The position numbers were made by a program, and so were the translations under genes. The notes under the pieces are model-generated. The model was not told the DNA's origin. It searched no databases and saw only the letters and a program-made list of their open reading frames with translations. A stretch of 64,000 nt of DNA from Gemmiger gallinarum. Lineage in GTDB: Bacteria > Bacillota > Clostridia > Oscillospirales > Ruminococcaceae. The stretch is taken from positions 434,001 through 498,000 of the forward strand of contig NZ_JADCKC010000003.1 of assembly GCF_014982805.1 (NCBI RefSeq). Direction: 5' to 3'. Below are positions 27,821 through 35,887 of this stretch, piece after piece; position 1 is the first letter of the stretch, and each line of letters starts with the position of its first letter.

Positions 27821-27859
27821 GGGGCAGGACGCCGCAGGCGTCCTGCCCCTTTTCTTTTT
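27821..27859 (+). terminator. Attenuator terminator in the metQNI leader
   Basis: GGGGCAGGACGCC (27821-27833) and GGCGTCCTGCCCC (27837-27849) form a perfect 13-bp stem with a GCA loop, followed by TTTTCTTTTT. It lies between the promoter and metQ, so it must be conditional. A partial competing pairing of 27769-27786 with the 5' arm is conceivable but needs folding. Confidence 0.85.
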
Positions 27860-27912
27860 GTCCGCATCCGCCGCGTCGGTTTTTGCAAACGATCGAGAGA
27901 GGAGGTTTCTGC

Positions 27913-28026
27913 ATGAAAACCGGTCCCGCCTGCAAACAGCCCGGCATCCGAATGTGCCCTGCCGATCTTTTTTCCGCCACCCGATTCTTTTGCAGAAACA
28001 TACCAAACAGGAGGATTTCATCATGA
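27913..28026 (+). CDS. Small ORF overlapping the metQ start
   Basis: A 37-codon ORF with a strong site (GAGAGGAGG, seven bases before ATG 27913). Its TGA (28024-28026) overlaps the metQ ATG (28023-28025) in an ATGA arrangement. Residues are Cys- and Arg-rich (CKQPGIRMCP, FFCRNIPNRR) without a recognisable domain. metQ also has its own AGGAGG inside this ORF. It may be a coupling ORF or second regulatory peptide, or it may be chance. Confidence 0.4.
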   Translation: MKTGPACKQPGIRMCPADLFSATRFFCRNIPNRRISS

Positions 28027-28955
28027 AAAAGTTTATTTCCGCCGCGCTGGCCGCTGTGCTGGCCCTCAGCCTGGCCGCCTGCGGTCAGGGCAGTTCTTCG
28101 TCCGCCGCCAGCAACTCCGCTGCCGATGCATCCCAGAGCAGCCAGGCAGCCGCATCCGATGAGACCGCCGCCGACTTCACCGGCGACGGCTTTGACGAGA
28201 GCATCGACTATGCCTCTCTGGACGGCACCACCATCAAGGTGGCCGCCTCCCCCACGCCCCACGCCGAGATTCTGGCCGTGGCCGGGGACATTCTGGCCCA
28301 GGCTGGCATCAAGCTGGAAGTCGTCGAGTTCACCGACTACGTCCAGCCCAACATGGTCACCGAGAGCGGCGAGGTGGACGCCAACTACTTCCAGCATCAG
28401 GACTATCTGAACAACTTCAATGAGGAAAACGGCACTCATCTGGTCTCGGTGGCTGAGATCCACTACGAGCCTCTGGGACTGTACCCGGGCAAGACCAAGA
28501 GCATTGACGAGCTGGCCGACGGCGCCAAGATCTCGGTGCCCAACGACACCAGCAACGAGGCCCGCGCCCTGCAGCTGCTGGCCGCCCAGGGCCTGATCGA
28601 GCTGGACCCTGACGCCGGTCTGACCGCCACCAAGAACGACATCACCTCCAACCCCAAGAACCTGGAGATCGTGGAGATGGAGGCTGCTCAGCTGCCCCGC
28701 ACTCTGGCCGATGTGGACATGGCCGTCATCAACGGCAACTACGCCACCCAGGCAGGCTTCTCCTCCGCCAAGGACGCCCTGGCCGCCGAGAGCGCCGACT
28801 CCGAGGCCGCCCAGATCTACCCCAACGTCCTGGTGGTCAAGGAAGGCCGTGAGAACGACCCCGCCATCCTGGCTCTGGCTGCCGCCCTCAAGAGCGAGGC
28901 CGTCCGCAGCTTCATCGACGAGACCTACGGCGGTGCGGTGGTCCCCCTGTTCTGA
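28023..28955 (+). CDS. metQ: D/L-methionine ABC transporter substrate-binding lipoprotein
   Basis: A 310-residue NlpA/MetQ-family lipoprotein. The lipobox LSLAAC ends the signal. A Ser/Ala-rich linker leads to the binding domain, with KVAASPTPHAEIL, the ligand-site segment FTDYVQPN, DANYFQHQDYL and the late INGNYATQAG. It captures methionine outside the membrane and passes it to MetI. AGGAGG precedes the ATG at 28023. It is the first main gene of the metQ-metN-metI operon, behind the leader attenuator. Confidence 0.95.
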   Translation: MKKFISAALAAVLALSLAACGQGSSSSAASNSAADASQSSQAAASDETAADFTGDGFDESIDYASLDGTTIKVAASPTPHAEILAVAGDILAQAGIKLEVVEFTDYVQPNMVTESGEVDANYFQHQDYLNNFNEENGTHLVSVAEIHYEPLGLYPGKTKSIDELADGAKISVPNDTSNEARALQLLAAQGLIELDPDAGLTATKNDITSNPKNLEIVEMEAAQLPRTLADVDMAVINGNYATQAGFSSAKDALAAESADSEAAQIYPNVLVVKEGRENDPAILALAAALKSEAVRSFIDETYGGAVVPLF

Positions 28956-29027
28956 GCGCCTTTCCCATCGCCCCATACCTTATATAATTGACCGGCCCTG
29001 TCCGGCACCCCAGGAGGTCCTTTGCAG

Positions 29028-30032
29028 ATGATCGAGATACAAAACCTGACCAAGCGCTTTACCACCCAGAGCGGCACCGTCGTTGCTCTGGAGGACATTT
29101 CGCTGACCATCCGGGATGGCGACATCTTCGGCATCATCGGCATGTCCGGCGCGGGCAAATCCACGCTGGTGCGCTGCATCAACATGCTGGAGCGCCCCGA
29201 CGAGGGTTTGGTGGCCGTCAACGGCCGCGAGATGCAGACTCTCTCCCCCGCCGAGCTCCGTTCCGCCCGGCGTGAGATCGCCATGATCTTCCAGCAGTTC
29301 AACCTGCTGATGCAGCGAAACTGCCTGAAAAACGTCTGCTTTCCCCTGGAGCTGGCCGGCCGTCCCAAGGCCGAGGCGGAGGCCCGCGCCCGCCAGCTGC
29401 TGGAGCTGGTAGGCCTGCCCGACAAGGCGGAAGCCTACCCGGCCCAGCTTTCGGGCGGACAGAAACAGCGCATTGCCATTGCCCGTGCCCTGGCCACCGA
29501 TCCCAAGGTGCTTCTGTGCGACGAAGCCACCAGCGCCCTGGACCCCAACACTACCCACTCCATCCTGCAGCTCATCAAGCAGATCAACCGGGAGCTGGGC
29601 ATCACCGTGGTGGTCATCACCCACCAGATGAGCGTGGTGGAGGAAATCTGCAACCGCGTGGCCATCCTGGACGGCGGCCATGTGGTGGAGCAGGGGGACG
29701 TGGGCCAGATCTTCTCCAACCCGCGCACCGCAGCCGCCCGCAAGCTGGTTTTCCCCGCGGGTGCGGCGCAGAGCGAGCTGGTCCCCGGCCGCCGGATGGT
29801 CCGGGTGGCCTTCAATGGCACCCAGACCACTGACAAGCCTCTGGTGGCCAGCCTGGCCATCGAGTGCAACGCCCTGGTGTCCATCATCGCGGCGGACACC
29901 CGCATCGTCAACGGCCAGACGCTGGGCAGCATGCTGCTGGCCCTGCCCGAGGACCAGGCCGCCGCACAGCGGGCCATCGACTACATTTCCAACTATCCCG
30001 GCCTGAGCTTTGAGGAGGTGAAGCAGGTATGA
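29028..30032 (+). CDS. metN: Methionine ABC transporter ATP-binding protein
   Basis: A 334-residue ABC ATPase. Walker A GMSGAGKST, Q-loop, signature LSGGQKQRIAIARAL, Walker B VLLCDEAT and the switch His in VVITHQMS are intact. A C-terminal NIL domain (about 255-334) matches MetN proteins, where it binds methionine and inhibits transport. The ATG at 29028 is preferred to TTG at 29022 because AGGAGG is better spaced. Its stop overlaps the metI start by four bases. Confidence 0.95.
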   Translation: MIEIQNLTKRFTTQSGTVVALEDISLTIRDGDIFGIIGMSGAGKSTLVRCINMLERPDEGLVAVNGREMQTLSPAELRSARREIAMIFQQFNLLMQRNCLKNVCFPLELAGRPKAEAEARARQLLELVGLPDKAEAYPAQLSGGQKQRIAIARALATDPKVLLCDEATSALDPNTTHSILQLIKQINRELGITVVVITHQMSVVEEICNRVAILDGGHVVEQGDVGQIFSNPRTAAARKLVFPAGAAQSELVPGRRMVRVAFNGTQTTDKPLVASLAIECNALVSIIAADTRIVNGQTLGSMLLALPEDQAAAQRAIDYISNYPGLSFEEVKQV

Positions 30033-30727
30033 GCGCCTTTTTTGCATCGGATGAATGGCTGACCCTGGTGGACAATCTGCCCAACCTGCCCTTTGCCACC
30101 TGGGAGACTTTTTACGCCACTGTACTCTCCACCCTGCTGGCCATGGTCATCGGCCTGCCTTTGGGCGTATTGCTGGTGGTGGGCGAGAAGGACGGCATCC
30201 TGCCTCTGCCCCGCTGGCTTATGGCGGTCATCAACACCGTCATCAACCTGCTGCGCAGCGTGCCCTTCCTCATCCTCATGATCGCGGCCATCCCTTTGTC
30301 CCGGCTCATCATGGGCACCTCCATCGGCACCCTGGCCTCCATTGTCCCTCTGGTGGTGGCTTCCTTCCCCTTCGTGGCACGTCTGGTGGAAACCAGCCTG
30401 CGGGAGGTGGACGGCGGCGTCATTGAGGCCGCCCAGAGCATGGGCGCCACCCCCTTCCAGATCATCTCCCGGGTCATGGTGCCCGAAAGCCTGCCCAGCC
30501 TCGTGGCCAACGTCACCATCGCACTGACCACCATTCTGGGTTACTCCGCCATGGCCGGCATCATCGGCGGCGGCGGTCTGGGCCAGATCGCCATCAACTA
30601 CGGCTACTACAAGTACAAGTACCTCATTATGGTGGTGGCTACCGTACTGCTGGTCATCCTGGTACAGGTTTTCCAGTCGGTGGGCACCTGGCTTTCCGTC
30701 CGCTGTGACAAGCGCCTGCGGCGGTAA
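30029..30727 (+). CDS. metI: Methionine ABC transporter permease
   Basis: A 232-residue BPD-type permease with five or six helices and the EAA loop (EAAQSMGATPFQIISRVMVPE, about 133-153). It forms the membrane channel with MetN. The ATG overlaps the metN stop (ATGA), showing translational coupling. A strong terminator follows. Confidence 0.94.
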   Translation: MSAFFASDEWLTLVDNLPNLPFATWETFYATVLSTLLAMVIGLPLGVLLVVGEKDGILPLPRWLMAVINTVINLLRSVPFLILMIAAIPLSRLIMGTSIGTLASIVPLVVASFPFVARLVETSLREVDGGVIEAAQSMGATPFQIISRVMVPESLPSLVANVTIALTTILGYSAMAGIIGGGGLGQIAINYGYYKYKYLIMVVATVLLVILVQVFQSVGTWLSVRCDKRLRR

Positions 30728-30751
30728 GCGCCCTTTTTCAAAAGCAAGCCT

Positions 30752-30802
30752 GTACGGCGGGAACTCGCTCTGAATCAGAGCGGGTCCCCGCCGTACTTTT
30801 TT
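30752..30802 (+). terminator. Operon terminator after metI
   Basis: GTACGGCGGG (30752-30761) pairs with CCCGCCGTAC (30787-30796), with an inner CCGCT-type helix, followed by TTTTTT. Confidence 0.85.
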
Positions 30803-30927
30803 GTCTGAGCTCTTCCGCCATGGGCATTTTCGGCATTTTTGATAATTGCTTTCCAAAGTAAAAATTTGTTCAAGGTTTCTTGCCAAATTCTTCAAATTCC
30901 TTTTATAAGTTTTCCATAAGCGTCATA

Positions 30928-31156
30928 TATACTGTAGGCATAGTCAAACAAGACTTACGGCACCAAGCGCCAATGCCGATACATCTACTGGTACTTCCGC
31001 CATGCGAGGGCAACAGCCCGGCGGAGGCCAGACAACCAACAATGCCGAAAGGCTTTTTATATAGATCGCATTTCCCCCCAAGCAAGCCCCGAAAGGAGGA
31101 GCCGGCTGCGTCATCCGATCCGGCCGCACTCCTCCTTTCGGCAGCATCGTTTTTTC
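30928..31156 (+). ncRNA. Possible small RNA in the metI-mntR gap
   Basis: The gap 30803-31277 holds no convincing gene. A TATACT box (30928-30933) in AT-rich sequence is followed by about 150 bases rich in paired segments (CTTCCGCC/GGCGGAGG, GGGC/GCCC). Then comes a 13-bp hairpin CCGAAAGGAGGAG/CTCCTCCTTTCGG (31089-31141) with a T6 run eight bases later. There is no good -35 box and no match to a known RNA class that I can recall. Confidence 0.25.
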
Positions 31157-31210
31157 TTTGCCTTCCTTTTTTGGTTTTTGCTTTTCCCATCTGTTCCCAT
31201 CCAAAGCGAA

Positions 31211-31256
31211 ACGGCAGCCCTCCGTTGCAGAGGGCTGCCGTTTTGTTTTTATTTTT
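31211..31256 (+). terminator. Strong plus-strand terminator
   Basis: ACGGCAGCCCT and AGGGCTGCCGT form an 11-bp stem followed by TTTGTTTTTATTTTT. It lies convergent to the mntR-like gene and would end any plus-strand transcript from the gap. Confidence 0.75.
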
Positions 31257-31277
31257 GTATTGCGGCGTATTGCGGCC

Positions 31278-31655
31278 TTACCGGCCGGAATGCTGCTTCA
31301 TATGGGCGCGCAGGCAATCCATGGTTTCCTCGCTGACCACATGTTCAATGCGGCAGGCATCCTGGGCCGCGATGTTCTCATCCACCCCCAGCATGGTCAG
31401 CACACTGGTGAGCAGCTGATGGCGGTCATAGACATGCTCCGCCACACTGCGGCCCTCCTCGGTGAGGGTGAGCGCGCCGTCGCGGGGGTCCATCCGGATC
31501 ATACCGGCGGTGCGCAGCAGGCTGATGGCCCGGCTGACGCTGGGCTTGGTCACTCCCAGCCGCTCGGCCACATCGACGCTGCGCACGTATGCCTTCTCCT
31601 GGCTGAGGATCAGAATGGTTTCAAGATAGTCTTCGCGGGACTCGGTAGAGCGCAT
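31278..31655 (-). CDS. MntR/DtxR-family metal-dependent repressor
   Basis: A 125-residue winged-helix repressor of the MntR type, without the C-terminal SH3-like domain of DtxR. Near the N-terminus STESREDYLETI supplies the acidic metal ligands. RSVDVAERLGVTKPSVSRAI is the recognition region, and EHVYDRH with RIEHVVSEET supplies further ligands. It probably senses Mn2+ or Fe2+. The ATG at 31655 is well spaced from AGGAGG; a TTG six bases upstream is too close. No metal transporter gene is adjacent, and the ZIP gene is 6 kb away. Confidence 0.88.
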   Translation of the reverse strand: MRSTESREDYLETILILSQEKAYVRSVDVAERLGVTKPSVSRAISLLRTAGMIRMDPRDGALTLTEEGRSVAEHVYDRHQLLTSVLTMLGVDENIAAQDACRIEHVVSEETMDCLRAHMKQHSGR

Positions 31656-31755
31656 GGGCAAAAGGCCTCCTTCCGGCAGCGGCAGTCTCCGTCATCCGCT
31701 GCAAAAAGCGCATCCGGCAGACACCACATTCTGCGGGCTGCTGTTGATTTAGAAT

Positions 31756-31784
31756 ATTGTATACTTTTTTGGTGGTTCTGTAAA
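31756..31784 (-). promoter_or_regulatory. Promoter of the mntR-like gene
   Basis: Minus-strand TTTACA (31779-31784), 17 bases, TACAAT (31756-31761), about 95 bases before the ATG. Confidence 0.65.
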
Positions 31785-31943
31785 GCCCGCGCCTTGCTTC
31801 TTCCCGCTGGAAAAATACAAAACCACCGCAATCCTGACACGATACTCCATTGCGCAGACAGCCCCCAGCCGTTATGATTAAGCTAGAGATATTTCGTGAT
31901 TTCTTCCTGCCCGCACGGGCAGGCTACCCAAGGAGGCAGGCTT

Positions 31944-34877
31944 ATGCAATTTTCCGAATCCATGCTGGCCGATCCCAGAGTTTTTGCCCTGGGATGTCTG
32001 CCGGCCCATTCCTCCCACCGGTTCTGCTTCGGCAGCGGTGAAAGCTGCGAGCTGTCCCTGAACGGCACCTGGGGCTTTCGCTGGGCGCCCCGCCCCGACG
32101 CCGACTTCACCCCCTGGACCACCATCCGGGTCCCCGGCCACATCCAGCTGCAGGGCGGGCCCTCCTATCCCTTCGGCACGCCCCAGTACGTCAACAAGCA
32201 GTACCCCTGGGACGGCCACGAGCACATCCATCCGGGGCAGATCCCCCAGCGGTGGAACCCCACCGGCGAGTACCGCCGCACCTTTGTTCTGCCCGAGGGC
32301 TGGCAGCGCTGCCGCATCCGCTTTGAGGGCGCCGACAGTGCCCTGGCCCTGTGGTGCAACGGCAGCTTTGCGGGCTATTCCGAGAGCAGCTTCGACACCG
32401 CCGAGTTCGACCTGACCGAACTGGTCCACGGCGGGGAGAACGAACTGGTGGCCCGGGTCTACCGGTTCTCCTCCGGCAGCTGGATCGAGGATCAGGACTT
32501 CTGGCGGATGAGCGGTCTGTTCCGCCCCGTCACCCTCTTCACCACCCCCGACGCCCATCTGGCGGACATCCGGGTGCAAACAACCCTGGGCGCCGACGGC
32601 AGCGCCGCCGTGCAGGCCGACTGCCGCCTGGAGAACGCCCAAAATGCCTCCGCCCTGCGCCTGACGCTGGACGGCCGCACCTGGCAGCTGCCTGCCGGGG
32701 AGACGGTCTGCGTCAAGGCCGCCATCGCATCCCCCCGGCTGTGGAGTGCCGAGGCCCCCAACCTCTATCCCCTGTGTGTGGAACTGCTGGACGCCGACGG
32801 CGGCGTCATCGAGCGCAGTGATCTGGACATCGGCGTGCGGGAGTTCGGCATTCATGGCGGCGTCATGACCCTCAACGGCAGGCGCATCGTCTTCAAGGGG
32901 GTGGACCGCCACGAGTGGAGCGCCGAACACGGCCGGGCCGTCACCTATGAGGAGACCGAGTGGGACATCCTCAACCTCAAGCGGCACAACGTCAACGCCA
33001 TCCGCACCAGCCACTATCCCAACCGCACCTTCCTCTACGACCTCTGCGACCGGTACGGCCTGTACGTCATCGACGAGGTCAATCTGGAGACCCACGGCAG
33101 CTGGGAAAAGCGCAACATCATCCAGCCTGACGAATACACCCTGCCCAACGGCCGCCCCGAATGGCGGGATGCCGTTTTAGCCCGGGCCGAGGCCATGTAC
33201 CAGCGGGACAAAAACCACGCCTGCGTGCTGATCTGGAGCTGCGGCAACGAGAGCTTCGGCGGTGAGACCCTCAAGGCCATGCACGATTATCTCCATGCCG
33301 TGGACCCCGGCCGTGTGGTCCACTACGAGGGCGTGGCCCATGACCGCCGCTTCAACGATACCAGCGACATAGAAAGCCAGATGTATCCCTCTGCCGCCGC
33401 AGTCCGGGAATTTCTGGCGGAACACCGGGACAAGCCCATGATCCTGTGCGAGTACGGCCATTCCATGGGCAACTCCTGCGGCGCCCTGGAGGAATACACC
33501 GAGCTTGCCTGGCAGGAACCCCTGTATCAGGGCGGATTTTTGTGGGAATACATGGACCACGCCCTGTGGAAGCAGCTGCCGGACGGCCGCCGGGTGCTGG
33601 TCTACGGCGGAGACTTCGGGGAAGCCCCTCATGACGGAGAGTTCTGCGTGGATGGTCTGGTCACCGGCGACCGCCGCAACAGTGCCAAGATGCAGGCGGT
33701 GCGGGGCGTCTATCAGGACTTTGCCATGGAGGTGGACAAGGATGGCATCCGGCTGCACAACCGGACCCTCTTCACCAACCTGGACCGGTATGATCTCACC
33801 ATTGCCCTGACCTGCAACGGCGAGGTCCGCCGCACCGTGACGCTGCATCAATCTCTGGCCCCCGGGGAGCGCTGCCCCCTCCCCCTGCCCTTTGCCCTGC
33901 CTGAGGCCGACGGCCTGTGGACGGTGGATGCGGCGGTCAGCCTGCGGGAGGATACCTCCTGGGCAAAGGCCGGGTTCGTGATCGCCCGGGGCCAGGGCAT
34001 CTTCGACCGCCGGGCCGCGGCGGACAGTGTGCCTGCCGACGAAGCCCTCTTTGCCGACTGCGACTTCAACTACGGCGTGACCGACGGGGATTTCGGATTC
34101 ATGATCAACCGCAATTCCGGCCGCCTGATTTCCCTGCGCCGGGGCGGCGTGGAGCTGCTGGCCGGACCTGCGGAGCTGAACTTCTGGCGGGCCCCCACCT
34201 GCAACGACGACGGCGCCGCCATGCCCTTCCATTTTGCCAAATGGGCCCAGGCGGGCCGCTATGCCCAGGCCGACAAAGTGGAGCGGGTGCGGGGCGGCAT
34301 CCGGGTGCATTACCTTCTGGCCACCGAGGCTCGGGAGGGTGTGGAGGCATTGTGGAAGTTCGACAATGCCGGCCGCTGCACCGTCACCCTGACCTGGGAG
34401 GGAGATACGGTGGAGGTGCCGGAGTTCGGCCTGCTGCTGCCCCTGAACGTCGGGCTGGACCGGGTGTCCATTCTGGGACTGGGCCCTGAGGAAACCATGC
34501 CCGACCGGGAACGGGGTGCACTGTTCGGCCGGTGGGACTACCCCGTGGGCAAGGACGAGGACATCTACATGGTCCCCCAGGAAAACGGCGCCCGCACCGG
34601 TGTGGTGGAGGCTTCGGTCTCGGGGGACGGCATGCCTGCCCTGCGGCTGTCCACCCCGGGCAGCATGGTATTCTCCGCCGGGCACTGGACGCCCAATGAG
34701 CTGGAAAACGCCCGCCACTTCTGGCAGCTGCCGCCCGTCACCCGCACCATCGTGCGCTGTGCGGCAGGCGTCCGCGGCGCAGGCGGCGACGACAGCTGGG
34801 GCGCCCTGCCGCTGGCACCCTACCGCTATACCCTGCACCGGGGCGACAGCTTTACCCTGACGCTCTGGGTGGAATAA
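31944..34877 (+). CDS. lacZ: Beta-galactosidase, GH2 family
   Basis: A 977-residue glycoside hydrolase family 2 enzyme with the full LacZ layout: N-terminal sugar-binding domain, immunoglobulin-like domains, a TIM barrel with DRHEWSAEHGRAVTYEE, acid/base glutamate in LIWSCGNESFGG and nucleophile glutamate in MILCEYGHSMGN, then the Bgal_small_N domain. It hydrolyses lactose and other beta-galactosides in the cytosol. The ATG at 31944 follows AAGGAGG. No lactose permease or regulator is adjacent. The MntR-like gene is divergent. Confidence 0.95.
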   Translation: MQFSESMLADPRVFALGCLPAHSSHRFCFGSGESCELSLNGTWGFRWAPRPDADFTPWTTIRVPGHIQLQGGPSYPFGTPQYVNKQYPWDGHEHIHPGQIPQRWNPTGEYRRTFVLPEGWQRCRIRFEGADSALALWCNGSFAGYSESSFDTAEFDLTELVHGGENELVARVYRFSSGSWIEDQDFWRMSGLFRPVTLFTTPDAHLADIRVQTTLGADGSAAVQADCRLENAQNASALRLTLDGRTWQLPAGETVCVKAAIASPRLWSAEAPNLYPLCVELLDADGGVIERSDLDIGVREFGIHGGVMTLNGRRIVFKGVDRHEWSAEHGRAVTYEETEWDILNLKRHNVNAIRTSHYPNRTFLYDLCDRYGLYVIDEVNLETHGSWEKRNIIQPDEYTLPNGRPEWRDAVLARAEAMYQRDKNHACVLIWSCGNESFGGETLKAMHDYLHAVDPGRVVHYEGVAHDRRFNDTSDIESQMYPSAAAVREFLAEHRDKPMILCEYGHSMGNSCGALEEYTELAWQEPLYQGGFLWEYMDHALWKQLPDGRRVLVYGGDFGEAPHDGEFCVDGLVTGDRRNSAKMQAVRGVYQDFAMEVDKDGIRLHNRTLFTNLDRYDLTIALTCNGEVRRTVTLHQSLAPGERCPLPLPFALPEADGLWTVDAAVSLREDTSWAKAGFVIARGQGIFDRRAAADSVPADEALFADCDFNYGVTDGDFGFMINRNSGRLISLRRGGVELLAGPAELNFWRAPTCNDDGAAMPFHFAKWAQAGRYAQADKVERVRGGIRVHYLLATEAREGVEALWKFDNAGRCTVTLTWEGDTVEVPEFGLLLPLNVGLDRVSILGLGPEETMPDRERGALFGRWDYPVGKDEDIYMVPQENGARTGVVEASVSGDGMPALRLSTPGSMVFSAGHWTPNELENARHFWQLPPVTRTIVRCAAGVRGAGGDDSWGALPLAPYRYTLHRGDSFTLTLWVE

Positions 34878-34890
34878 GCCATATACGCCA

Positions 34891-34926
34891 CGAGGCGGGA
34901 GGAAATTTCCTCCCGCCTCGCTTTTT
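34891..34926 (+). terminator. lacZ terminator
   Basis: Nearly self-complementary 30-base hairpin (CGAGGCGGGAGGAAA and its complement) followed by CTTTTT, directly after lacZ. Confidence 0.9.
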
Positions 34927-34954
34927 AGGGGACACACTTGCCCCCGCACACAAC

Positions 34955-34988
34955 AAAAGCGCCCCGGAGCAGACAAGGCCCCGGGGCG
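34955..34988 (-). terminator. Terminator of the HPr-like gene
   Basis: Minus-strand CGCCCCGG/CCGGGGCG stem followed by CTTTTG. Confidence 0.65.
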
Positions 34989-35031
34989 TTCCCGACGGCG
35001 GTCACACCGCAGCCGGTATCATAATATACCA

Positions 35032-35253
35032 TTACTGACGAATGGCGCGAACGACACGATTCAGATCGCTGTCGTTTTCGCAGACAATATTCACAGGGCT
35101 GCTGTAATCCAGGCTCATCATGCCCAGAATGCTCTTTGCGTCTGCGATGCTTCCCCGCATGTCATGCACGCCGACATCGTTTTCGCACTTGGCGGCGGCA
35201 GACACGATCCCCTGGACTTCGGAGAAGCTGGAAACCTTGACTTGTCTCACCAT
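35032..35253 (-). CDS. HPr/Crh-like protein lacking the phosphorylatable histidine
   Basis: A 73-residue protein of HPr fold. The region around regulatory Ser46 is well kept (ADAKSILGMMSLDYSS; HPr has NAKSIMGIMSL). The active-site loop GLHARPA is replaced by EVQGIVSAA, which puts Gln14 where HPr has His15. It therefore cannot accept phosphate from PTS enzyme I but might be phosphorylated on serine, as for Bacillus Crh, which also has Gln at that position. A TATAAT-like box (35324-35329, minus strand) lies upstream. No PTS genes are nearby. Confidence 0.75.
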   Translation of the reverse strand: MVRQVKVSSFSEVQGIVSAAAKCENDVGVHDMRGSIADAKSILGMMSLDYSSPVNIVCENDSDLNRVVRAIRQ

Positions 35254-35329
35254 AATTCATTCCTCCATGATATAAGGGCAAGGGGACGGACAACCGTTTG
35301 TTGTCTTCCTGTCTTGCAATGTTATTATA

Positions 35330-35887
35330 GCACAAAACTTTTCCTTGATGATATTAACCAAAAAATCTTCAACAAATTCGTCACCATAACCAAAACCCAT
35401 TTTTTCCCTCTGACAGGATTTGGATTAGAAGCACAAAATTATTTAAGTATTTTTTGCCATTTTCTCCTTTTTCGGTATTATTAGATTCATTTTATTGTAT
35501 TATTAGTATTTAAATTTCCGTTTTGCAGCTTCAAGCCAACATTTTATCTAGCTCGGCAGGGTGCACAATGCACGATCCGGCACGCCGGGCCAGCGCACCC
35601 CGCACAGGGCGTCAGATTTGTAAAAATGTTGTATGCCGATGCAGGACAGTATTGTGATTCAATTCACGAATTATCGGTCTTGGCACCAAAAAGGCATATT
35701 CGCCGGTAAAGTTTGTGTCAACTCCGGGGACATTTTGTGCGGTGTTTTTTTACGGTGATTTGACTGTGGCATGGTTTCGCCGGGCAAAGTGTGAAACTAT
35801 AATGAACTTGCTGCGAAACGGTACCCCGCCCTCCCGCAGCAAAGCAAACAAACCGAATCTGCTAAAAATCAAGGAGAGAGGATCTAC
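35330..35887. other. AT-rich intergenic region without a gene
   Basis: About 560 bases of lower GC, especially 35330-35520, between the HPr-like gene and the alkaline phosphatase gene. I find no coding frame with a ribosome site. A TATAAT (about 35796) and an AGGAGAG site just before ATG 35888 probably belong to the phosphatase gene. No clear Pho box is seen. Confidence 0.6.

Noticed and set aside
27692-28022. SAM (S-box) riboswitch or Met T-box before metQ
   Set aside because: I find neither the S-box core pattern nor a T-box (TGGNACCGCG-like) sequence; a Met-rich leader ORF explains the terminator better.
30903-31204. Minus-strand frames of 86-95 codons in the metI-mntR gap
   Set aside because: No ribosome site fitting either start, no domain, and they overlap the hairpins and AT-rich promoter-like sequence.
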